From: Alphaproteobacteria bacterium
GTDB lineage: Bacteria > Pseudomonadota > Alphaproteobacteria > RS24
Reading direction: 5' to 3'
Assembly (NCBI GenBank): GCA_022428185.1
Contig: JAKMCZ010000104.1
Span: forward strand, 1-13,247
Length of the DNA: 13,247 nt
How positions within the stretch are numbered: the stretch's first letter is position 1; every line of letters begins with the position of its first letter. This document shows, in pieces, positions 5,572-11,737 of the stretch. Under the pieces are notes generated by a model. The model saw only the letters and a program-made list of their open reading frames with translations. It was not told the origin of the DNA and did not search any database. The position numbers were made by a program, and so were the translations under genes.

Positions 5572-7875
5572 TTAATTGACCTTTTCAGACGGCTTGCCAG
5601 CCTTCTTACCGGGCTTGTCGTCCTTATATTTGAAGGTCAATTTCTTGTCCTTACTGAGGTCAACCATCACCAAACCGCCACCTTTAAGCTTACCGAACAG
5701 CAATTCATCGGCGAGCGGCTTCTTGATGTTTTCTTGAATGATGCGCGCCATTGGTCGTGCGCCCATTTGCGGGTCATAGCCTTCATCGACCAACCAATCC
5801 ATCGCTTTCTTAGACACATCAATAATCACATTGCGGTCAGAAAGCTGCATTTCAAGTTCGAGAATAAATTTCTCGACCACACGCACCACCACTTCGGGTG
5901 GCAGATTGGAGAACGGCACAACCGCGTCGAGGCGGTTGCGGAATTCCGGCGTGAACATGCGGTTAATCGCTTCGGTATCCTCGCCCTCGCGTCGCGTGCG
6001 ACCGAAGCCCATCGGCTCTTTCGCCATGTCGGTCGCACCGGCATTTGTGGTCATGATTAAAATCACATTGCGGAAATCGACAGTGCGCCCATTGGCATCG
6101 GTCAGACTGCCGTGATCCATTACTTGCAGCAGCACATTGAACAAATCAGGGTGCGCTTTTTCCACCTCGTCGAGCAGCAACACGCAATGCGGGTTCTGGT
6201 CAACGCCATCGGTCAACAAACCGCCCTGGTCATAGCCAACATAGCCGGGAGGCGCGCCCAGCAGACGCGAGACTGTGTGACGCTCCATATATTCCGACAT
6301 ATCGAAGCGCAGCAATTCAACGCCCATTGCCGAAGCAAGCTGGCGTGCCACTTCAGTTTTGCCGACGCCGGTGGGGCCGGAGAACAAATAGCTACCAATC
6401 GGCTTTTCAGGCTCGCGCAATCCGGCGCGCGATAGTTTAATCGATGCCGCCAGTGCAGCAATCGCTTCATCTTGCCCGAAGACGACGCGTTTCAGCGTGA
6501 CATCAAGGCCTTTGAGCTTCTCCGTGTCGTCTTTAGACACTGATTTCGGTGGTATGCGCGCCATTGTGGCAATGGTCGCCTCAATATCCTTCACGCTTAC
6601 GGTTTTCTTGCGCTTAGAGGGTGCCAGCAGCATTTGCGATGCACCGACCTCGTCAATCACGTCAATCGCCTTGTCCGGCAATTTGCGGTCAGCCATATAG
6701 CGCGACGACAATTCAACCGCCGCCTTTAACGCCTCATTGGTGTAGCGAATGGCGTGGAAGTCCTCAAAATAGGTTTTCAAACCCTGCAAGATTTTAATCG
6801 TGTCGGGCACGCTTGGCTCATTGACATCGATTTTCTGGAAACGGCGCGCCAATGCTCGGTCTTTCTCAAAATGCTGCCGGAATTCTTTGTAAGTCGTCGA
6901 GCCCATGCAGCGCAGACCGCCGCTTTGCAAAGCCGGTTTCAGCAGATTAGACGCGTCCATTGCGCCGCCTGAGGTTGCACCGGCACCGATGACTGTATGA
7001 ATTTCATCAATAAAAAGAATAGCTTCAGGCATTTCTTCAAGCTCTGACATAACTTGCTTAAGCCGCTCTTCAAAGTCGCCGCGATAGCGTGTGCCGGCCA
7101 GCAGCACGCCCATATCGAGTGAGTAAATCACGTTGTCGGTTAACACATCGGGCACATCGCCCTCGATAATTTTGCGCGCCAGCCCTTCGGCAATGGCGGT
7201 TTTACCAACCCCCGGGTCACCGACCAGCAGCGGGTTGTTTTTATTGCGGCGGCACAAAATCTGAATGGCGCGCGCCACCTCTTTCGAGCGACCGATGAGC
7301 GGGTCAACCTTACCGTCGCGCGCTTTGTCATTGAGATTGACGCAATAGGCCGTCAGCGCTTCGCCATCGGGCACGCCGTGGCCTTCTTCCGCCATATCGG
7401 AAGACCCTTCGACCGAACGGGTTTCTGATTTGCCGGGTTTCTTTGCGACGCCATGCGAAATGAAATTAACCGCGTCATAGCGCGTCATTTCTTGCTCTTG
7501 CAGGAAGTAAGCAGCGTGGCTTTCGCGCTCGGCGAACATGGCGACCAAAACATTGGCTCCTGTTACCTCGTCGCGACCCGAGCTTTGCACGTGAATGACG
7601 GCGCGTTGAATGACGCGCTGAAAGCCCGCTGTCGGCTTACAATCTTCTTCGTCTTCAATCACCAAGCCGGTCAATTCATTGTCGATATAATTGGTCAGAT
7701 TATTCTGCAAAACGCCAATATCAACGCCGCAGGCTTCCATTACCGCAATCGCATCAACATCTTCGGTCAATGCCAACAATAAATGCTCCAAAGTGGAATA
7801 TTCATGGCTGCGGTCATTCGCCAGCACCAATGCACGGTGCAATCCTTGTTCAAGCTCTTTTGAAAATGCAGGCAC
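5572..7875 (-). CDS. clpA: ATP-dependent Clp protease ATP-binding subunit ClpA
   Basis: A 767-residue double AAA+ unfoldase that threads substrates into ClpP. The N-domain (about 1-145) would bind ClpS. D1 has Walker A GDPGVGKT (219-226), Walker B ILFIDE (286-291) and pore loop GTRYRG (261-266). D2 has Walker A GPTGVGKT (500-507), Walker B VLLLDE (565-570) and pore loop GYVGYDQ (544-550). The ClpP-contact loop reads MGF (622-624) where IGF or IGL is usual. The C-terminal tail is lysine-rich. The start codon is GTG, supported by AAGGAG 6 nt upstream. It lies 21 bp after clpS in the same operon, and a perfect TTAA-N7-TTAA box sits in that gap. Confidence 0.97.
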   Translation of the reverse strand: MPAFSKELEQGLHRALVLANDRSHEYSTLEHLLLALTEDVDAIAVMEACGVDIGVLQNNLTNYIDNELTGLVIEDEEDCKPTAGFQRVIQRAVIHVQSSGRDEVTGANVLVAMFAERESHAAYFLQEQEMTRYDAVNFISHGVAKKPGKSETRSVEGSSDMAEEGHGVPDGEALTAYCVNLNDKARDGKVDPLIGRSKEVARAIQILCRRNKNNPLLVGDPGVGKTAIAEGLARKIIEGDVPDVLTDNVIYSLDMGVLLAGTRYRGDFEERLKQVMSELEEMPEAILFIDEIHTVIGAGATSGGAMDASNLLKPALQSGGLRCMGSTTYKEFRQHFEKDRALARRFQKIDVNEPSVPDTIKILQGLKTYFEDFHAIRYTNEALKAAVELSSRYMADRKLPDKAIDVIDEVGASQMLLAPSKRKKTVSVKDIEATIATMARIPPKSVSKDDTEKLKGLDVTLKRVVFGQDEAIAALAASIKLSRAGLREPEKPIGSYLFSGPTGVGKTEVARQLASAMGVELLRFDMSEYMERHTVSRLLGAPPGYVGYDQGGLLTDGVDQNPHCVLLLDEVEKAHPDLFNVLLQVMDHGSLTDANGRTVDFRNVILIMTTNAGATDMAKEPMGFGRTRREGEDTEAINRMFTPEFRNRLDAVVPFSNLPPEVVVRVVEKFILELEMQLSDRNVIIDVSKKAMDWLVDEGYDPQMGARPMARIIQENIKKPLADELLFGKLKGGGLVMVDLSKDKKLTFKYKDDKPGKKAGKPSEKVN

Positions 7876-7885
7876 GATGCGCTCC

Positions 7886-7900
7886 TTAATATCCGATTAA
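7886..7900. promoter_or_regulatory. CtrA-type box TTAA-N7-TTAA between clpS and clpA
   Basis: TTAA (7886-7889), seven bases, and TTAA (7897-7900) match the full CtrA recognition sequence of alphaproteobacteria. It fills most of the 21-bp clpS-clpA gap and overlaps the clpS stop codon and the clpA Shine-Dalgarno, which both constrain its bases. It could be coincidental; no separate clpA promoter was recognised. Confidence 0.35.
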
Positions 7901-8250
7901 TCTTTTTCCATTGTGCACTGCAGCGGGTGGTCATGCTGCCGTGCTAAATCCATTACTTGCGTTACTTTTGTTTCCGCTACTTCATATGTGAATACGCCAC
8001 AAATACCGACGCCATTCTGGTGCACATGCAACATGATTTTGGTTGCATCTTCGGCACTTTTGGAAAAAAACCTCTGCAAAACGTAAATGACAAACTCCAT
8101 TGGCGTGTAGTCGTCATTCAAGATGATAACTTTATACATGGCAGGCTTTTGGGTCTTTGTGCGCGTCAACGTCACCGTTCCGGTGTCGTTATCATCGCCC
8201 CCGCCCGATTTTTTGTCCTGCATAATTACTTCATGGTCTTTCGGAATCAT
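7897..8250 (-). CDS. clpS: ATP-dependent Clp protease adaptor ClpS
   Basis: A 117-residue N-degron adaptor that delivers proteins with destabilising N-terminal residues to ClpA. The binding-pocket residues are visible: NDD (45-47) in ILNDDYTPMEFV, M51, and H77 in HVHQNG, followed by the conserved GICGVFTYEVAETKV and the C-terminal HPLQCTMEKD. The first 35 residues are polar, with a glycine/aspartate stretch, and should be the flexible tail that contacts the ClpA N-domain. The start at 8250 is tentative; an in-frame ATG at 8223 would give 108 residues. A perfect inverted repeat lies just before the 8250 start, with AAGG in its loop. Transcribed with clpA. Confidence 0.95.
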   Translation of the reverse strand: MIPKDHEVIMQDKKSGGGDDNDTGTVTLTRTKTQKPAMYKVIILNDDYTPMEFVIYVLQRFFSKSAEDATKIMLHVHQNGVGICGVFTYEVAETKVTQVMDLARQHDHPLQCTMEKD

Positions 8251-8252
8251 TT

Positions 8253-8273
8253 TTTAAGCTTACCTTGCTTAAA
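8253..8273 (-). promoter_or_regulatory. Inverted repeat / mRNA hairpin at the clpS ribosome-binding site
   Basis: TTTAAGC (8253-8259) and GCTTAAA (8267-8273) are perfect 7-bp arms with a 7-nt spacer, ending 3 bp before the clpS ATG. In clpS mRNA the loop reads AAGGUAA, so the only Shine-Dalgarno-like element would sit in the loop of an AU-rich hairpin. As DNA it could be an operator instead. Confidence 0.4.
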
Positions 8274-8307
8274 GTTGAGGCATCAAGAAAAACAACACCC
8301 TGTTAAC

Positions 8308-8335
8308 AATGTAAGTGGGTGCGTTTTCAAGGCAA
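8308..8335 (-). promoter_or_regulatory. Possible promoter of clpS-clpA
   Basis: Read on the minus strand, TTGCCT (8335-8330) and TACATT (8313-8308) have a 16-bp spacer. Each matches four of six consensus bases. A transcript would have a leader of about 50 nt containing the inverted repeat at 8253-8273. No convincing heat-shock (RpoH) promoter was seen in this gap. Confidence 0.25.
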
Positions 8336-8352
8336 ATGGCAGTTGCTATTAT
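8324..8352 (+). promoter_or_regulatory. Possible promoter of the carboxypeptidase gene
   Basis: TTTTCA (8324-8329) and TATTAT (8347-8352) are 17 bp apart, giving four and five of six consensus matches. Transcription would start only about 12 nt before the GTG at 8372, right at the ribosome-binding site, so either the leader is very short or the true promoter lies further upstream. Confidence 0.3.
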
Positions 8353-8371
8353 TGTTTATAGGAGTGATTCC

Positions 8372-9523
8372 GTGTTTCGTTTGTGGCTGTCCGTATCTTT
8401 GTTAACTGCATGTTTTACATTGGTTTTTCCAAATGTGACGCGGGCTGCACAATTTTCATCAATGGTTATTGACGCGACAACCGGGCGCACCCTGCATCAA
8501 TATCGGGCCAATCAACAGCGTTATCCCGCCAGTCTCACCAAAATGATGACCCTCTATATGATGTTTGAAGAGATTGAGGCCGGGCGTATGAAGCCGAATA
8601 CGAAAATCCGCATATCACGAAATGCAGCCCGCCAACCGTCCAGCAAACTGGGCTTGCGTTATCGCTCGAGCATCAGTGCGCGCGACGCCATGCATGCGCT
8701 GATTGTCAAATCGGCCAATGATGTCGCCACTGCTATGGCCGAACATATTGCCGGTTCGGAGGCCAAATTCAGCCGCCGCATGACCGGCAAGGCCCGTCAA
8801 CTTGGCCTTTACAACACGCGCTTCACCAATGCGTCGGGATTGTATCATTGGCGCCAGCAAACAACGGCGCGCGATATGGCGAAGCTGGCAGCCTTGCTGC
8901 TTGAACGCTTCCCACATTTTGAAACGGTCTGGCAGTTGCGCGAGTTTGACTACAACGACAAGACCTATGTCAGTCATAATCGGTTGCTCAATCGCCTATA
9001 TGGCGCGATAGGTATGAAAACCGGTTATATTCGCGCCTCGGGCTATAATTTGGTGACTGCTGTGCAGCGCGATAATAAGCGGGTCATTGTCGTGGTGCTG
9101 GGCAGCACATCACCGCAATCGCGTGACCGCCGTGTGACCGCACTGGTCGAACGCAGCCTGCCCCGCGCCCAAAAAATGGCTGACCCAAAAATCAGCAGAC
9201 TGAAACTGAACCGCGCCGCCGACTGGCTCAACACGCCGCCTGAAACAGCACGGGCGCAAACCGGTTTCGACAGCCTACAACAGGATTGGAAAATTCAGGT
9301 CGGTGCGTTTGCCGCCTCGACCCATGCCGACAGTCAGCTTAAACGGGTGCGGCGTGTCTTGGGGACGCATCTTGATACGGCGAAGGAAAGCACCGAGCCG
9401 ATTGAGAAAAACGGCAAACGAATATACCGCGCTCGATTTGCCAATCTGTCAGAGCCGCAAGCCTTTGCGCTATGCGACAGGTTGCGAGATGTGACCCCGA
9501 ATTGCTTGCCCATCGGGCCGTAA
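8372..9523 (+). CDS. D-alanyl-D-alanine carboxypeptidase with C-terminal SPOR domain
   Basis: A 383-residue periplasmic penicillin-binding protein of the DacA/PBP5 class (peptidase S11), which removes the terminal D-Ala from peptidoglycan stem peptides. It has a signal peptide (residues 1 to about 26, FRLWLSVSLLTACFTLVF, cleavage near TRA-AQ). The catalytic motifs are SLTK (54-57), SAN (114-116) and KTG (216-218). In place of the usual PBP5 C-terminal domain and membrane helix there is a SPOR domain (about 306-379, starting DWKIQVGAFA), which in other proteins binds denuded glycan at the division site. The start is GTG at 8372, with AGGAG 7 nt upstream and the signal peptide directly after it; the in-frame GTG at 8315 is rejected. 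The 3' end converges on the J-domain gene with an 8-bp gap. Confidence 0.93.
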   Translation: MFRLWLSVSLLTACFTLVFPNVTRAAQFSSMVIDATTGRTLHQYRANQQRYPASLTKMMTLYMMFEEIEAGRMKPNTKIRISRNAARQPSSKLGLRYRSSISARDAMHALIVKSANDVATAMAEHIAGSEAKFSRRMTGKARQLGLYNTRFTNASGLYHWRQQTTARDMAKLAALLLERFPHFETVWQLREFDYNDKTYVSHNRLLNRLYGAIGMKTGYIRASGYNLVTAVQRDNKRVIVVVLGSTSPQSRDRRVTALVERSLPRAQKMADPKISRLKLNRAADWLNTPPETARAQTGFDSLQQDWKIQVGAFAASTHADSQLKRVRRVLGTHLDTAKESTEPIEKNGKRIYRARFANLSEPQAFALCDRLRDVTPNCLPIGP

Positions 9524-9531
9524 AACCAATT

Positions 9532-9975
9532 CTAATTATTGAGCAAGATATCGCGCGCTTCATTAAGCCGCGCGGCCAACCAATCCGTGCCGCCCTGATC
9601 GGGGTGATTTTTGACAATCAACGCCTTATAAGCGGCTTCAATCTGTTCGCCGGTTGCGCCTTCTTCGAGGCCCAGAATGTCCAACGCTTCGGCGCGGGTC
9701 ATCGGGTTTTTTGACGGTGCCTTGTTTTGCGGCGCGGCAGCGCGTATCTGCCGAGCCAATAAATAAGCCCGCATGCCCCATAGCGCCAATGCACCTGCCG
9801 GTGCCGCCAAGCCATAGCGACCGGCAATCGCGAAAATAACCAGCGCGGTGGCAGCGATTATAAAAACCATCGCCAATGCGGTCAGTTTAAGATTGCGCGC
9901 TGTCATGCGAGTCACCAGCAAAACCAGCAAAATGCCGACCAGCAAAAGCGTCATACCCAAGCCCAAAAAGCCCAT
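9532..9975 (-). CDS. Small membrane-anchored J-domain protein
   Basis: A 147-residue protein with two or three hydrophobic N-terminal segments (about 4-22, 32-52 and possibly 55-73), a polar linker (about 80-92) and a short C-terminal J-domain. The HPD tripeptide needed to stimulate DnaK ATPase is at 124-126 in VKNHPDQGGT, preceded by EALDILGL and followed by the short helix LAARLNEARDILL. The layout resembles mitochondrial Pam18/Tim14 and small alphaproteobacterial DnaJ-like proteins. Likely role: recruiting DnaK at the inner membrane; clients are unknown. Its ATG shares one base with the mipZ stop (TGATG), so translation should be coupled to mipZ. Confidence 0.88.
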   Translation of the reverse strand: MGFLGLGMTLLLVGILLVLLVTRMTARNLKLTALAMVFIIAATALVIFAIAGRYGLAAPAGALALWGMRAYLLARQIRAAAPQNKAPSKNPMTRAEALDILGLEEGATGEQIEAAYKALIVKNHPDQGGTDWLAARLNEARDILLNN

Positions 9976-10853
9976 CAGATCGACCCTTCGCTTGCCTCAG
10001 TCGTCAAACTGGGCAGTCCTAATGCGGCTATCATAGCGGTCAGCTCGGCGCGTGCTGCAACATGGCTCATCGTCAAGCCCGGCCCTGTTTCATCTTCGGT
10101 CAGGTCGAGCAATGTCAGACCGGCGGGAAACATTTCGCGATAAACAACCCGCTCCGAAAATCCGGGCACCTGCCGAAAGCCTAATCGCTTCGACAATTCA
10201 TCGAGTGCGGCCTCCAGCCTTTGGCGGTTTTTGGCATGAATATGGCTGGTGCGATTGCGCAGCACCACCCAGTCAATCGAACCACCATCGGCTTGCGCGC
10301 GCGCTTTGCGGCACGACCATACTTTTTCGGCATAAATGCTCGGCGCTTCAATTGTCAGTGTTTCAGGGTCAACTTTAGCCAGCAGGTCAAAATCAACAAA
10401 ACTCTCATTCATCGGCGTAATCAGCATATCGGCAGCGGCATGGCCCAGACGGGCATAATAGCTGTCAGCCCCCGGGCAATCGATAACAACAAAATCATTT
10501 CGGGTGCGAAGCTGCCCCAACGCATTAACAAAAGCGTCAGCCTCTTCTTTTTGACGATCGACAATGCTGTGTCCGGTCGGCGCATCGAGCACGATTTGTT
10601 CAGGCATCGCAATGTCGCGCCGCCCAACCCAGCGGCGGCGATGGTCAATATAATTGCCCAAACTGCTTTGACGAATATCCAAATCAATCGCCCCGACACG
10701 CTTGCCTGCATTGAGCAGCGCGGCAATCAAGTGCATGGAAACGGTGGTTTTCCCCGCTCCACCCTTCTCATTACCGACAACAATAACGAACGGTCCTGCC
10801 TGTTGCGCCGGCTCAATCGGGGTTTGATTCTCATTTTGGCCGATGTCGTCCAA
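9975..10853 (-). CDS. mipZ: Division-plane positioning ATPase MipZ (ParA/MinD family)
   Basis: A 292-residue P-loop ATPase. In Caulobacter MipZ forms a bipolar gradient with ParB and blocks FtsZ assembly away from midcell. Visible here are the deviant Walker A KGGAGKTT (30-37), IDLDIRQ (56-62) and VIDCPGAD (123-130). The MipZ signatures LITPMNESFVDFDLL and DWVVLRNR, and FPAGLTLLDL near the C-terminus, closely match my memory of Caulobacter MipZ. The start codon is TTG, supported by AAGGA 6 nt upstream; no in-frame ATG fits. This gives about 20 polar residues before the first strand, longer than the Caulobacter N-terminus as I recall it. It is divergent from the SDR gene and coupled to the downstream J-domain gene. 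Confidence 0.95.
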   Translation of the reverse strand: MDDIGQNENQTPIEPAQQAGPFVIVVGNEKGGAGKTTVSMHLIAALLNAGKRVGAIDLDIRQSSLGNYIDHRRRWVGRRDIAMPEQIVLDAPTGHSIVDRQKEEADAFVNALGQLRTRNDFVVIDCPGADSYYARLGHAAADMLITPMNESFVDFDLLAKVDPETLTIEAPSIYAEKVWSCRKARAQADGGSIDWVVLRNRTSHIHAKNRQRLEAALDELSKRLGFRQVPGFSERVVYREMFPAGLTLLDLTEDETGPGLTMSHVAARAELTAMIAALGLPSLTTEASEGSI

Positions 10854-10881
10854 AACTTTTCCTTCATTTTTGGTTCATTTG

Positions 10882-10889
10882 ATTATAAA
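10882..10889. promoter_or_regulatory. Overlapping, symmetric -10 elements for mipZ (-) and SDR (+)
   Basis: In the 59-bp divergent gap, the minus strand reads a perfect TATAAT (10887-10882) and the plus strand TATAAA (10884-10889), centred on the palindrome TTATAA. Predicted starts would be near 10875 for mipZ and 10896 for the SDR gene, leaving each ribosome-binding site in the leader. Neither side has a good -35 hexamer, so an activator may be needed. Confidence 0.45.
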
Positions 10890-10892
10890 CCC

Positions 10893-10897
10893 GATTC
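10893..10897. promoter_or_regulatory. GANTC (CcrM methylation) site in the mipZ/SDR promoter
   Basis: GATTC lies 5 bp upstream of the mipZ -10 and close to the predicted SDR transcription start. A second GATTC is at 10826-10830 inside the first ten mipZ codons. In Caulobacter, CcrM methylation and GcrA activate mipZ and ftsZ. Whether that applies here depends on ccrM and gcrA being present, which the window cannot show. Confidence 0.45.
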
Positions 10898-10942
10898 CTG
10901 AGAAGGGCTGCAATGTCAGTTTGTCGCCTAAAGGGTTTGAAA

Positions 10943-11737
10943 ATGCGTTTATCGGGGAAAAAGATTTTGTTAACCGGTGCCAATGGTGGGCTTGGTCGCG
11001 CCATTGCTGAAAAGGCACTGGCCGAAGGCGCGCAGGTCGCGCTGTGCGAAAAAACCTCTGAACTTGCCGCTTCCGCCAAAGGCGCATTGCCCGACGCGGC
11101 AAATGCCTCAACCGTGGCAGGCGATTTGACCGATGAAAAAGCGGTTCAGAACATAGTTGGTGAAGCCATCACACAGTTGGGCGGCCTCGACGGAGTTGTC
11201 AATAATGCTGCCATGCTGGCTGATAATGACGCCATGCCCGCCGATACGCCGCTCGATGATTGGCAAGCGACGCTGGACGTGAACCTCACCGGTGCGTTTC
11301 TGGTTTATAAACATGCGCTGCCGCACCTCATCAAGCAGCAAAGCGGTAGCCTCGTCACCATGTCGTCGGTTGTCGCGCATAGCGCGTCAGCAGTGCCACA
11401 AATCGCCTATACGGCCAGCAAGGGCGGGCTGGAGGCGATGACGCGCGAGATTGCCATCGCCCATGCGCGCGATAATATTCGCGCTAATTGCGTGGCACCG
11501 GGGCCGGTTTTGACTGACCGCACGGCACGTTATTTCGACAGCGATGAGAAATGGCAAGCGCGACGCAAACATATACCGATGGGGCGTCTCGGTCGGGCTG
11601 ACGAAATCGCGGCTTTGGTCTGCTTTCTGCTATCCGATGAAGCGGGTTGGCAAACCGGTGGCGTTTACCGTGCCGATGGCGGCATCTCCGCTGCCTATCT
11701 GGTTGATGACAGCAAAGGCGGTAACGAGACCCCGTAA
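10943..11737 (+). CDS. SDR family NAD(P)-dependent oxidoreductase (FabG-like)
   Basis: A 264-residue classical short-chain dehydrogenase/reductase. The cofactor-binding TGANGGLG is at 11-18, NNAA at 87-90, and the catalytic set is N114, S142, Y156 and K160 (YTASK), followed by VAPGPVLT and a C-terminal TGGVYRADGG. All catalytic residues are present; the substrate is unknown. The ATG at 10943 puts the first strand immediately after MRLSGKK, as usual for the family, with AAGGG 7 nt upstream. An ATG at 10913 with a stronger AGAAGG would add ten residues (MSVCRLKGLK) and cannot be excluded. Its TAA overlaps the panC ATG (TAATG), so the two are translationally coupled. Confidence 0.9.
   Translation: MRLSGKKILLTGANGGLGRAIAEKALAEGAQVALCEKTSELAASAKGALPDAANASTVAGDLTDEKAVQNIVGEAITQLGGLDGVVNNAAMLADNDAMPADTPLDDWQATLDVNLTGAFLVYKHALPHLIKQQSGSLVTMSSVVAHSASAVPQIAYTASKGGLEAMTREIAIAHARDNIRANCVAPGPVLTDRTARYFDSDEKWQARRKHIPMGRLGRADEIAALVCFLLSDEAGWQTGGVYRADGGISAAYLVDDSKGGNETP

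Noticed and set aside
8254..8306. TTAA repeats upstream of clpS as a CtrA site
   Set aside because: The TTAA blocks are 11 bp or more apart, not the 7 bp that CtrA needs.
8251..8371. Heat-shock (RpoH-type) promoter for clpS
   Set aside because: CTTG elements occur on the minus strand but none has a suitable -10 at the right distance.
10221..10901. 226-codon open frame on the + strand across mipZ
   Set aside because: It is antisense to a clear MipZ, its translation has no domain-like pattern, and it runs through the divergent promoter gap.
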